NCBI GenBank assembly: GCA_020310875.1
Contig: CM035412.1
Coordinates: 132,747,374 to 132,811,373 of the forward strand
DNA length: 64,000 bases
Origin: Ceratopteris richardii
Lineage: Eukaryota; Streptophyta; Polypodiopsida; Polypodiales; Pteridaceae
Reading direction: 5' to 3'
The translations under genes were made by a program, and so were the position numbers. Positions within the stretch are counted from its first letter, which is position 1, and every line of letters begins with the position of its first letter. Below, piece by piece: positions 24,701-33,615 of this stretch. Under the pieces are notes generated by a model that saw only the letters and a list, made by a program, of their open reading frames with translations, was not told the DNA's origin and did no database searches.

Positions 24701-24794
24701 TTCTTTCTCTCTCTTTTTTTTTTTTGCAAAACAATGTCACAAAACAAGAAGACAAAGGTTAGTATCAAAAAATGGTTTACATGTGTCAATGTGC

Positions 24795-25670
24795 TCTTGT
24801 GCCTGGAATTCTCAAATGTGTCTATGCACGGCCGTGTAATAGGGCCCTATATTAATGCATACTTTGGAAGTGCATGACCTGAATGGTGCAAAAGACAGGG
24901 TTGTGCAAGAAGCACATGGTTGTTGCTCGTCGAGGCTTTCGATGTTACTTGTAGATGTTGACGCTGGCTTTGGTGGAGGTATCCATTGGATCTTGAAATG
25001 ATGTAATCCTCCTTATTGGGGTCCATCTTAGAACAACATTTGGCACTGTAGAGATCACTTCAGGCGTCTTCATCTTTGGATGGTTTCTTAAATTTTGTAT
25101 CCCACGTGGTTGGTTCCTTGGTTTTGTGGGGGCTACTAGTGCTTTTGGCTTCCATACCCATACCATTGTGGCTGGTCTTCTAACCCTTGTTGAAGAGGCG
25201 AGTTGATCTGGGTTTAGTCTTGGTGTTTGGTTCTAACCCTTGCTCCCCCTTGGCTTCTTTGTTGCAACGTTTCTCATGTGGGAGAGCATATATTGTTGTG
25301 TATGTAAGAGCTTCTTGGGTACCCATATTTGCAATTGTCCTTGTTGAGCTGCAGCTAATTTCTTAGGCACCCAAACTTGTCGGATATCTTGTGGTTGAGT
25401 TTGTCCTAGCTTCTTCAGTCGTCTCCTGGCTTGGTGGGAGTCCCTGGAGGGGAATTGTGGGGTTAAGGCCGGTGGTTGCTCTCCTTTTTGTACCCAGATC
25501 TACTTCATGCCCGGCACTACTTTCCTTTGGAAATCCCGTTGTCTATTTGATATAGCAGTTGTCCTATTCTGTTGTGCTTGCCTTGTTGGTTGAGTTGTAG
25601 TGGCGGCATTAGTCCTTGCACCAGAGGAGGAGTCCGCTTGTCTTTGAGCCTGTTCTTCCATGATTGAGTT
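24795..25670 (-). pseudogene. Gypsy-d basic region with repeated W-V-P-K-K motifs
   Basis: Continuation of the retropepsin-like frame (25674-26198) after stops near 25674 and 25503. The translated text is rich in Gln, Arg, Lys and Pro, and repeats a tryptophan motif four times: I-W-V-Q-K near 25490, Q-V-W-V-P-K-K near 25370, Q-I-W-V-P-K-K near 25325, and V-W-V-W-K-P-K near 25155. I know of no canonical gypsy domain at this place. It could be a nucleic-acid-binding tail. Stops at about 25674, 25503 and 25240 make it a pseudogene now. Confidence 0.5.
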
Positions 25671-25673
25671 CTC

Positions 25674-26198
25674 CTACAACATAGAGCTTTTGATGCATAC
25701 AACATCTCTTTTGCTAAGATTAGTCCTAGGAGAACTACAAGATGTGACATTTGGATTTGTGAGCATGCCATTTTCTAGTTCTAATGTAAAGCATTTTCCT
25801 TGGACCCAAACTTGAAGAAGTTGACTTCTTAGGTTCAAGTTGACTGCATTGTCATAAATCCAATCTTGTCCTAAGACAAGTGGTTTTGTAAGGTTCTCAT
25901 CTTGACACACTAGCACTTTGACTTTCATTGGAACATCTTGAAGGTAGATGGGAAGTTCCACCTCGCCCAAACAAGGGGTTTCCACACCTCCCAATCCTAT
26001 GAGATAAGCTTCTATGGGATTGATGTTCAACTGCAAGTCTTGGCAGTAGGAAGGTCTAACTGCACTACTTGCTGCACCTGAGTCAATCAATGCTTTCACA
26101 GTCCTTGCACCCTTTCCTTGTCCTATCTCTATGGTCACAAAGGGACGTCGGTCAATGACTTGAGAAGTCGCCATGCCTAATTTTTGGCACATATCCAT
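25674..26198 (-). CDS. Retropepsin-like ORF downstream of integrase
   Basis: 174 codons. An aspartic-protease fold is indicated by A-L-I-D-S-G-A-A-S-S-A-V (active-site D-S-G at about residue 40), hydrophobic strands, P-L-V-L-G-Q-D-W-I (the conserved L-G-x-D-W flap/helix motif of retropepsins), and a length typical of a retroviral-type protease. It lies 3' of integrase, separated from its frame by a short stop-containing gap (26199-26237). In ordinary gypsy elements protease precedes RT. The normal protease position here is deleted (junction near 28600), so this is either a relocated or a second protease domain. Start chosen as the first Met of the open frame; translation would need read-through or its own RNA. 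Confidence 0.7.
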   Translation of the reverse strand: MDMCQKLGMATSQVIDRRPFVTIEIGQGKGARTVKALIDSGAASSAVRPSYCQDLQLNINPIEAYLIGLGGVETPCLGEVELPIYLQDVPMKVKVLVCQDENLTKPLVLGQDWIYDNAVNLNLRSQLLQVWVQGKCFTLELENGMLTNPNVTSCSSPRTNLSKRDVVCIKSSML

Positions 26199-26237
26199 GT
26201 GATATTTTGGGGCTTTTGAGTTGACATCTAGGCCTGG

Positions 26238-26744
26238 TCACCTTAACTTATTTCTCCTTATGCGCTCTCTAGCCTCTGCTTGTGCTTCTTCTCTGACTCT
26301 CAACTCTTCTTCTTTTCGTTTCTTAGCAGTGTTGAGTCTCATTAGCATGTCCTCTGTAAGAGGTTCTTGATATAACTTGACTCGACAACCACTGATATAG
26401 TTTGGCAAGATGTCACCTTCTAAAGTAGCCAATTGAACCGCACCGCTAGTGGAATTTCTATGAATGATCATGGGTCCATATCCTCTTTTTTCCAACTTAC
26501 GGGCATGTTGCTTTAGCGTATAGACCAGCACTAGGTCTCCCTCTTTCAATCCTTTATCTTTGATATGTGCATCAAAGTATGCCTTTTGTCTTTTCTTTGC
26601 AGCATAGATGCCTGCTGTCGCTCGTAGCCTCGTCTCACCTAAGCGTTCTAGATAAAAGATTAGGGAGGACAACTCATGTCCAATCCACTCATGCTCTTGT
26701 GCTACCTTTAATGCAGGGATTAAGAAGTCCAATGATAGCACCAC
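26238..26744 (-). CDS. Gypsy-d integrase C-terminal part
   Basis: 168 codons continuing the integrase frame after one in-frame TAG (26745-26747). It contains the GPY/F-type region: K-E-G-D-L-V-L-V-Y, then K-L-E-K-R-G-Y-G-P-M and a following I-H-R beta-strand, and ends in a highly charged Lys/Arg/Glu helix. No chromodomain motif is seen, which fits Tat rather than chromovirus lineages. The single nonsense codon replaces the residue after V-F-G. Confidence 0.85.
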   Translation of the reverse strand: MVLSLDFLIPALKVAQEHEWIGHELSSLIFYLERLGETRLRATAGIYAAKKRQKAYFDAHIKDKGLKEGDLVLVYTLKQHARKLEKRGYGPMIIHRNSTSGAVQLATLEGDILPNYISGCRVKLYQEPLTEDMLMRLNTAKKRKEEELRVREEAQAEARERIRRNKLR

Positions 26745-26747
26745 ATT

Positions 26748-27875
26748 CTATCCAAAGACCATCTGAAATGGGGTGGCATTGAGTACCATTTTGTAGGCAA
26801 ATCGATAAGCCCAAATAGCATGATGAAGCTGTTTGTCCCAATCACAGCGTTTATTATTCACTAGTTTAGTCAAGACATTACATAGGATCTTGTTTGTGCT
26901 CTCAGCTTGTCCGTTAGCTTGTGGATGATAGGGGGAAGACTTCTTATGTATCACCAAGAATTCTTGGAGAAGATTTTCAATGACTTCATTCAAGAAGTGT
27001 GTGCCTCTATCGCTCACTAACTTTATTGGCAGTCCGTATCTTGTGAACACATTCTCAAATAAGAACTTATCTGTTGTTTGAGCATCATTCTTTGTTGTGG
27101 CTCTTACTTCCACCCACTTTTTAAGGTAATCTGTGGCTACAATAATATACTCCGCATGGGAGTTTCTAGCTGGGGGGTTAATAGGACCTATGAAGTCTAT
27201 GCCCCACTTCGAAAATGCACGCCCTCCCATCATTGGCCTCAAAGGCATCTCGTCTTTTCTAACTGGATATTGTGCACGTTGGCATGTGTCGCATTTCTTC
27301 ACATAGGTATGAGCATCCATATGAAGAGTGGGCCACCAAATTCCTGAGAATAGAATGGTCTTGATTACTCGATCAGGACCGAAGTGTCCACCTACAACAC
27401 CGCTATGTGCAGTTTCTAAGACTTTCAAATAGTCTGATTCGTGAACGCACAATCTTAGATAACCATCCTTGCCTCTTAGATATAAGTTGTCTCCAACTAA
27501 AGCATAGTCCTGAGCCTCTTGCTCCATGCTTCGTCTTCTTGCTAGACTAGCCTCTTTGGGTAAGGTTTCCGATCTCATAAACTCTACCAATGGAGCACTC
27601 CAATCAGGAATTAATGAGACTTCATAAAGGGTGGCATGCTCCACTGGTGGTCTCTCTCTGCACATTGGACAATTCTTAATCCACTCATGTATTTCTTTGT
27701 CCATGCTAGGCCAATACACTCCTAAACGTTTCAGATTTTGTAATGTGCGCTGTTTAGAATAATGATTTCCTAGAAATCCTTCATGAGCTTGTTGCAACCA
27801 ACTACTATGTTCATCGTCCTCAACACAACAAGCTAATACACCCTCAGTATCTTGTTTATACATGCTTCTTTCCAA
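26748..27875 (-). CDS. Gypsy-d integrase with two tandem HHCC modules
   Basis: 375 codons. Inserts the cDNA into the genome. Two zinc-binding modules with identical spacing H-x6-H-x30-C-x2-C: residues 31/38/69/72 (27785-27660) and 157/164/195/198 (27407-27282). The second adjoins the rve core, as is usual. Core motifs: W-G-I-D-F-I-G (first Asp), V-S-D-R-G-T-H-F (second Asp), H-P-Q-A-N-G-Q-A-E-S-T-N (Glu), all intact. Ends at the TAG before 26744. Upstream, a stop at about 27906 separates it from RNase H. The duplicated HHCC unit is unusual. Confidence 0.9.
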   Translation of the reverse strand: MERSMYKQDTEGVLACCVEDDEHSSWLQQAHEGFLGNHYSKQRTLQNLKRLGVYWPSMDKEIHEWIKNCPMCRERPPVEHATLYEVSLIPDWSAPLVEFMRSETLPKEASLARRRSMEQEAQDYALVGDNLYLRGKDGYLRLCVHESDYLKVLETAHSGVVGGHFGPDRVIKTILFSGIWWPTLHMDAHTYVKKCDTCQRAQYPVRKDEMPLRPMMGGRAFSKWGIDFIGPINPPARNSHAEYIIVATDYLKKWVEVRATTKNDAQTTDKFLFENVFTRYGLPIKLVSDRGTHFLNEVIENLLQEFLVIHKKSSPYHPQANGQAESTNKILCNVLTKLVNNKRCDWDKQLHHAIWAYRFAYKMVLNATPFQMVFG

Positions 27876-27908
27876 TATGTGATATTTTTGTAATTTTACA
27901 ATTTCTTC

Positions 27909-28601
27909 TTATGATGTTTTCACATTCTTATTTGCAGGGCCGAAGGTTAGGACTGGTACCAACTTATTTGCCCATTTAGGAACAACTTCTAAATTGAACA
28001 GATAAGCATCGGGTAATTCATTTGACACTCCTTGCGGTGACTCTCCTGAAGTGATGCGAGAAAGGTGATCTACCCGAAGGTGGGTTCTACCTTTCCGGAC
28101 AACAACTTCAAAGTCATATTCCATTAGTAAGAGGAACCATCTTACTAAGCATCCAGTATAGCAAGGTTTATTGACCAAATATAACAAAGCTTGATGATCA
28201 GTGAAAAACTTGTACTTGTTGGCCAATAAATAGTGTCTAAACTTCTTCACAGCATATACCATGCCTAGTCCCTCTCGCTCAGTTGTGGTATAGTTTCGTT
28301 CAGCTACAGTGAGCTGTCTACTAGCATATGCTATGGGCAAATCTAAGTTTCCTTCACCTATGGGTTGTGCTAGCACACATCCTATGGCGGGATTGGATGC
28401 ATCCACATGGACATTGAATGGTTTATTCCAATCAGGAGTGGTCAGTATTGGTGTTGTGCACAAACGTTTCTTCAGTTCATTGAAAGAATTCTCGCATTCA
28501 TCGTTCCACTCAAAATTAGACAACAAGGCATAAAGGGGTCTAGCTATGATTGCGTAGGTAATATCCACAATGGCCCATAAAGGCTTGTACCTCTTTAACA
28601 T
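27909..28601 (-). CDS. Gypsy-d RT connection and RNase H
   Basis: 230 codons. The frame starts at the end of the RT thumb (A-R-P-L-Y-A-L-L), then RNase H: V-H-V-D-A-S-N (Asp), T-T-E-R-E-G-L-G-M-V-Y-A (Glu), F-T-D-H-Q-A-L (Asp) and V-D-H-L-S-R (Asp). The fingers and palm of RT, including the Y-[IVM]-D-D box, are missing: upstream sequence switches to gag at about 28600-28615. Enzymatically incomplete. Confidence 0.85.
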   Translation of the reverse strand: MLKRYKPLWAIVDITYAIIARPLYALLSNFEWNDECENSFNELKKRLCTTPILTTPDWNKPFNVHVDASNPAIGCVLAQPIGEGNLDLPIAYASRQLTVAERNYTTTEREGLGMVYAVKKFRHYLLANKYKFFTDHQALLYLVNKPCYTGCLVRWFLLLMEYDFEVVVRKGRTHLRVDHLSRITSGESPQGVSNELPDAYLFNLEVVPKWANKLVPVLTFGPANKNVKTS

Positions 28602-30184
28602 TCCTTGGCCTTGGCAGCTCGGCTATGGCTCGTAGAGTCTTGATAGAGTTTGGATAGTCCTAACTCCTCACCCAAGTTGTCTTCTATGTCAATGCAGGTC
28701 CGCACACACTCTTCTATGGATCTAGGCTCTTTCAAGTACACATATGATTGTAACTTGGTGCTTAGTAAGCCATCTAAAAACAAAGCCACTTGTTTGGCTG
28801 GTGTGGGTAAATCTGGAGCAGGGCATTGTTCTAGGTACTGTCTGAACCTTCTTCCTGCTAGTCACACTGTTTCTTGGGGTGTCTGCTTGAAGCTATGGAT
28901 CAAGGATGATGTGTTATGCCTGATACCACTCTTGGAAAATTCTACAATGAATTCTTCTAGCAGTTGACCTATATCGTGGTAGTTGCGACTACTCAGTGGT
29001 TGAAACCAAGCTAAGGCAGTGCCCTTAAGAGTCAAACCAAATGCCTCGTACTGGGTGAACAAATCCTCAACCTGTTCAGCTCTTAACACTTGTTTGAACT
29101 CGACCACATGATCATAAGGATCTCCTGTCCCGTCAAAATAATTCTTCATTGCCTTGATCACTTGAGTGGGTCTAAGGGTTCTTGAGTGCTCTCGGGGTCT
29201 AGGCAATGGAAAATCATGTTCATCGCTTTGTTGCCTATGTGCTTGATGTCTCTCTCTTTCAAGTCTTTCATTTTCAAATCCTGATCTATTTCTGCCCACA
29301 GTGTGTGCAAAACGTACCTCAGGTCTCTCCCTAGTTCTTTCTCTGTGGGCTTCATGAGCTTGGGATGATCCTACTCCTTGGAGGCCATGGGAAACATTGG
29401 ATCTTGGTGGAGGAAAAATCAATTCACTCTTCCACGTATATGCATGTCTATCATGTTCTGTTACCAAGAATATTTTCTTTGATGTGTTATCCAGGTAGAC
29501 AACTTTTCCTGGTATCTCTGGATCCTTGAACTCGTAGATGATGATTATACCCAATTGGCTAGGTTGATCTGGCTTGAATCTCCAAAAGGCTTCCTCTGTT
29601 TCTCTATTCAAGAATAGTTCTATGATTTTGTTGTCTTGAGGGATCCAATCTGGTGTGATCACTCTGGTCAAAGCTGACTTACCTCTAGGAGTCTGGGGTC
29701 CTTGTCCTACATTTCCTTGTTCTAGGTCTCCTATCTCATTCTCAGGAATGATATTTCCAAACTCATCGGTCCTATCTGGTAGGTTGGTGACCACATACAT
29801 GGTTCCTTCCTTATCAATGTATGAACCATCTTCGAACTTGACCACCGGGTGTTCAAGTCCAAGGGGTTGATATGGATTTTTGAGTTGGACCACTGATCGC
29901 CTCAGGCCATCCTCATAGATGCGAGCACCTAATCGGTTGGTCCGAATATATTCCAATTGTGTCTTATAGGGGCCTTTTGGTGTTTGTAAATAGGCAGTTC
30001 TTGAGCCCCCTATAGGGTTCCTCATGCTAAAAGACATTTCTGAGTCACTTGTGTCAGAGTTTAGTACGCAAGGACAACCACTTAGTTGTTGTGCCCAAGA
30101 CTTAGCTGTATGGTTGACACTAGCCTCAGAAGATCTAATGCTTTGTTTATCCTTGCCTAGGTGTCTACCAGATCTCAGGTTCAT
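28600..30184 (-). pseudogene. Gypsy-d gag (one in-frame stop)
   Basis: Capsid precursor. 440 open codons (28862-30184) starting M-N-L-R-S-G-R, a common start of Tat/Athila-type gag, then a TGA near 28860 after Q-E-T-V. The same frame continues (about 85 codons) through R-R-F-R-Q-Y-L to a frame end near 28600. The retrotransposon gag domain spans roughly residues 350-500, with A-L-A-W-F-Q-P-L and F-x2-Y. No CCHC zinc knuckle is left; it was presumably removed by the deletion that also took protease and RT. An Arg/Glu-rich low-complexity segment lies at residues 270-340. Confidence 0.85.
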
Positions 30185-31517
30185 AAGCTTTGTCTTCTAG
30201 TCCCAAAATTCCCCTTTGTATTGCTCGAAATCCCTTGGAGCCCCCTTGGTTTCCTAGTCCCACTCGACGGTCAACTTCAAATTATCCTATCTGAAAATCA
30301 ACGCATTATGATTATAAAAAATAGTTGAGGCCGTGTAGGATTCAAAACGAGCTTTCCAACGAGCTATAGAGCTTAAAAAATGGACTTTAGATGAAAAAGT
30401 TATGTCACATCAGGCTCCTAGGGGTCAAAACAGGCAATCAGGAGCTTTTGGAAAAAATCACGATTTTGGGAAATCAAGAGAATCGCGATTTTATGAAATC
30501 AAGAAGATCGCGATGCTATGAAATCTAGAGAATTGCAATGCTGTGAAATCAAGAGAATTGTGAAATCAAGAGAATCGTGATGCTGTGAAATCCAGAGAAT
30601 CGTGATTTTGTGAAATCAAGAAGATCGCAATGCTGTGAAATCAAGAGAATCGCGATGCTGTGAAATCCAGAGAATCGCGATTTTGTGAAATCCAGAGAAT
30701 CGCGATTTTGTGAAATTCAGAGAATTGCGATTTTGTGAAATCCAAAGAATCACGATGCTGTGAAATCAAGAGAATCATGATTTTGTGAAATCCACAGAAT
30801 CGCGATTTTGTGAAATCCAGAGAATCGCGATTTTGTGAAATCCAAAGAATCGCGATTTTGTGAAATCCAGAGAATTGCGATTTTGTGAAATCCAGAGAAT
30901 CGTGATTTTGTGCCTTGGATGAAAACCGTGTTTTTTTGAAAATCTTGTTCTGAAAATCGCGATTTTGTACCTTGGATGAAAATCGTGTTTTTGGAAAATC
31001 ACGAGTGCCAACAGAGAATCGTGTTTTAGAGAATCGTGATTTTGAGCACAACCACAGAATCGTGATTCTGAGAATGACCCCAGAATCGTGTTCTTTTCAA
31101 AAGGCTTTTAGGCGGGAAACAGAGAATCGTGATTTTCAAAAAGATTTGAATTTTTCACAGAATCGCGATTTTCATCACAAAATCGTATTTTTTGGATGGG
31201 AACTTCGAATTTCTGAGCACAGAGCAATGGCGAGCTCCGTATGTGTAGAAAATCATGAAAAATCACAAGCGCTTGCTCTCTCTTGCACTTCCTAACTCCT
31301 CCTCGCACAATAATGCATGAAAGATGGTATGAAAATGGTGAAATGCACTAAAAAACAAGAAATTTCTATGAAGAAGAAGATGGAAGAAGATGGAGATGGT
31401 GATGATGATGAAGATGAAGAAGAAAAATCAGAAAATGAACAAAAAGGACAGTTTTTTTTACCTTCCAACGTCGCAAATCTACGATCTTACCATCACAATG
31501 CTTGTCCTCGAAGCTCT
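30185..31517 (-). mobile_element. Gypsy-d untranslated leader
   Basis: About 1.3 kb between primer site and gag. It holds the palindromic minisatellite (30445-31190) and, nearer the primer site, a (GAA/GAT)n purine-rich tract at 31366-31420 on the plus strand. No coding frame is credible; the longest minus-strand frame (30641-31051) is a translation of the minisatellite. Confidence 0.8.
30445..31190. repeat. Minisatellite with AATCGCGATT palindromic core
   Basis: Roughly thirty copies of a ~24-25 bp unit, GAATCGCGATTTTGTGAAAT plus CCA(G/A)A, degenerating at both ends. Each good copy holds the perfect 10-bp palindrome AATCGCGATT; CpG decay forms (AATCGTGATT, AATTGCGATT) are common. It forms most of the Gypsy-d leader. 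Confidence 0.95.
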
Positions 31518-31536
31518 CTCCCCAGCAACGGCGCCA
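31518..31536 (-). other. Gypsy-d primer-binding site
   Basis: The minus strand reads TGGCGCCGTTGCTGGGGAG, the Tat/Athila-type site generally assigned to tRNA-Asp. It lies 8 bp inside the 5' LTR boundary at 31545. Confidence 0.9.
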
Positions 31537-31544
31537 AAATTTGG

Positions 31545-31746
31545 TGTAGCTCAAGCGTAAGCACCACCTCCTTTACTTGTCAATCCGCGGAGACGTGAGG
31601 ACCGGTATGAAGACCACGAGCAAGTGAAGGCACAAGTGCGTGAGTGAAAGCACACAAACATGCACACACATACACACACGTGCACAATGTAAGATCAAAG
31701 AGAGAAACAATGGAAAGATTTGATTGCAAAAGAGTTCTCTTACAAA
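31545..31746 (-). mobile_element. Gypsy-d 5' LTR, truncated
   Basis: The first ~202 bp match 22974-23175. Then the sequence changes abruptly to Copia-2 gag codons (31747 on), so about 405 bp including the promoter are missing. The element therefore cannot be transcribed from its own 5' LTR. Confidence 0.9.
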
Positions 31747-32660
31747 AGCTTCCTATTTGATTCATAGCCATCTCTATTGAATCCTCTTCCTCTTGAGTTC
31801 CTCGGGTTTGTGAAACATTCTTCAATAGTATGATTAGATAAGCCACATATATTGCAAGGTTGAGATGATGGGAATGTCCCCCTGCCTTGCTTTCCACCAT
31901 TGCCTCTTCCTCTAGCTCTTCCTCTACCTGCAAAGTTTGCTTGGAAAGAGCTACCTTCATCTTCATTCTTCTTATTCTTTGACTTGTCATTGACCTTAGA
32001 TTTTTCAGAATATAGGGCAAAAGTTTTATTACCTCTTGAGGACTCACCACCTTTGTTAATCTTTGCTTCATGAGTGAAGAGTTGGCCCATGAGTGGTGTT
32101 GAGGTCGGCTACATGCATATCCATGTACAAATCCATGGCTGTTGTGAAGGACTCCCACTTGTCATGTGCTTTGATTCCATTTATGATTTGTCGAATGATT
32201 TGTTCCCTTTCAATTACCTCTCCAATACTTCCAAGTTGATCTAAAATCTCCTTCATCTTCTCACATAATCAGTCCACTTTGCTTGGGGTGTTTCTTCATT
32301 GTTGTGAACTCCATCCACAATTGGTTCTTCCTTGCTCGAGTGTTGGAGGAGAAGAAAGAAGCAAGTGCATTCCAAGTCTCTTTTGGTGTCTTGAATCCCT
32401 AGACATGAGGTAAAAGAAAATCAAAGATTGAGTTTAGAATATAGGACCTTGCAAGTGCATCCTTTGAACACCAATTTGAAAGTCTTTCCTCTTCTTCATG
32501 TGATGGTTGCCCTTTGTTCCTGATGGTTGGCATAACTTCATCTCCAAATGTGTATCCAAATAGATTCCTCCCTTGAAGATAAGCCTAAATTCTTAGAGAC
32601 CATGCTGGGTAGTTGTTTCTATCCAATTTGTCAGTTGTTGATGGAAATCCATCTCCCATG
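31740..32660 (-). pseudogene. Copia-2 gag
   Basis: UBN2-type copia gag in two main pieces: 32068-32256 (I-x-R-Q-I-I-N-G-I-K) and 31740-32090 (M-G-Q-L-F-T-H-E-A). The second has a Gly-Arg-rich stretch and a CCHC zinc knuckle C-N-I-C-x4-H-T-I-E-E-C for RNA packaging. The upstream part to about 32660 is recognisable only in fragments. The frame ends in Gypsy-d LTR sequence at 31746. Confidence 0.85.
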
Positions 32661-32670
32661 TTGATTGACT

Positions 32671-32684
32671 ATGCTCTGATACCA
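32671..32684 (-). other. Copia-2 primer-binding site
   Basis: The minus strand reads TGGTATCAGAGCAT, complementary to the 3' end of initiator tRNA-Met, as in most plant copia elements. One base separates it from the LTR. Confidence 0.95.
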
Positions 32685-32685
32685 C

Positions 32686-33610
32686 TGTGGCGAGAGATGG
32701 TGGATGCAATCTGAAGATGAATTGGTGCAGCTTCACACCAACCAATTGAGACTTCAGAGTTGGTTATTAGACCCTTTGATATTCCTAAATCCACAAAAAA
32801 ATATCACCGAAGTGCTTTGGAACAAGTATCTCAAAGGTTTGAGTCAAGATAGACTAAATGCAAAGTGACTAGCTCCCAAAACTTGCTATTTTTGTACATA
32901 CATCTGCTGGAAAAACTGAACAGTGCTCTCAACCTGGTAGGAGTTGGATAGCTTCCTTTTGAACATAGCAAAAATACTTAGCAAGCTTCTTAATCCAAGT
33001 TAAAACACTTCAATTCATCAACTGAGTAGTGAGAACAAGTTTTGTCAAAATCTGGAACATCCCCGCCATTCTCGAGGCTCTATAGAGATAGACTAGTGAG
33101 CAATAAAATGCAGATTTCTCACAACTGGTAAATCCAATGGACATGAAAGTTAGTGAGCACACACTAGACTTAGCATGCTATCCAATGCATTTTATAACTC
33201 TAAAACATTTTACGTATAGCCCGAGATACAAGCTTCTGATGTTTACTATTTTGAGTGAGTATAACAGAGAATGGGCATGAAATAGGCACGAATCAAGCAC
33301 TACTTTGGTGATGTCCTTCTTGCTCTTTTTATAGCTACTTTTGGAGGTAGTTTTGAATTTGAATTCAAATGACTTCACCTAAAAGTGATGCTAGGAATTA
33401 GGAAATATTCCCTCAGCTAATGGATTCATGGTTCTGGGTAGTTCAAGTCACGAATTTGCTTTTTACATCATGGATGACTTAAGCCATTCTTTCTTTTACA
33501 ATTACAAGAGATAAAATGTACTCTTTTATAAGAGTTGTTCATATTTCTACACATATGACTACAAATGAACATCATATCAAGCATGTAGGCTTGGGTAAAA
33601 TGCACCAACA
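32686..33610 (-). mobile_element. Copia-2 5' LTR
   Basis: About 925 bp, TGTGGCGAG...CACCAACA. Aligns with 19271-20078. The right end was placed by the CA terminus directly followed by GATAG, which duplicates 19266-19270. Confidence 0.9.
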
Positions 33611-33615
33611 GATAG
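33611..33615. repeat. Target-site duplication of Copia-2 (right copy)
   Basis: GATAG, identical to 19266-19270. Confidence 0.9.

Larger units (their letters stand above)
22974..31746 (-). mobile_element. Gypsy-d: Tat-type Ty3/gypsy element nested in Copia-2
   Basis: LTRs at 22974-23580 (3', full) and 31545-31746 (5', outer part deleted). Primer site at 31518-31536, leader with minisatellite, gag 28600-30184, connection/RNase H 27909-28601, integrase 26238-27875, then an unusual 3' region (23595-26198) and a polypurine tract. It sits between the gag and protease codons of Copia-2. The deletion at the right junction removed about 400 bp of LTR, the target duplicate and some host gag. Protease and the catalytic half of RT are deleted between gag and RNase H. 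Not autonomous. Confidence 0.9.
19271..33610 (-). mobile_element. Copia-2: Ty1/copia element nested in Copia-1
   Basis: LTRs at 19271-20078 and 32686-33610, a primer site at 32671-32684, a GATAG target duplication on both sides, and gag-pro-int-RT-RNase H in copia order on the minus strand. Itself split by Gypsy-d at 22974-31746. The left end is damaged: RNase H runs straight into the LTR, so the polypurine tract and the first ~240 bp of that LTR are deleted. Several stops and shifts in pol; non-autonomous now. Confidence 0.9.

Noticed and set aside
30641-31051. 136-codon minus-strand ORF rich in F-x-K-S-x-F
   Set aside because: Direct translation of the 24-bp minisatellite; not a gene.
30445-31190. 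CRISPR-like regular repeats
   Set aside because: Units are contiguous with no unique spacers, in a plant retrotransposon leader; it is a minisatellite.
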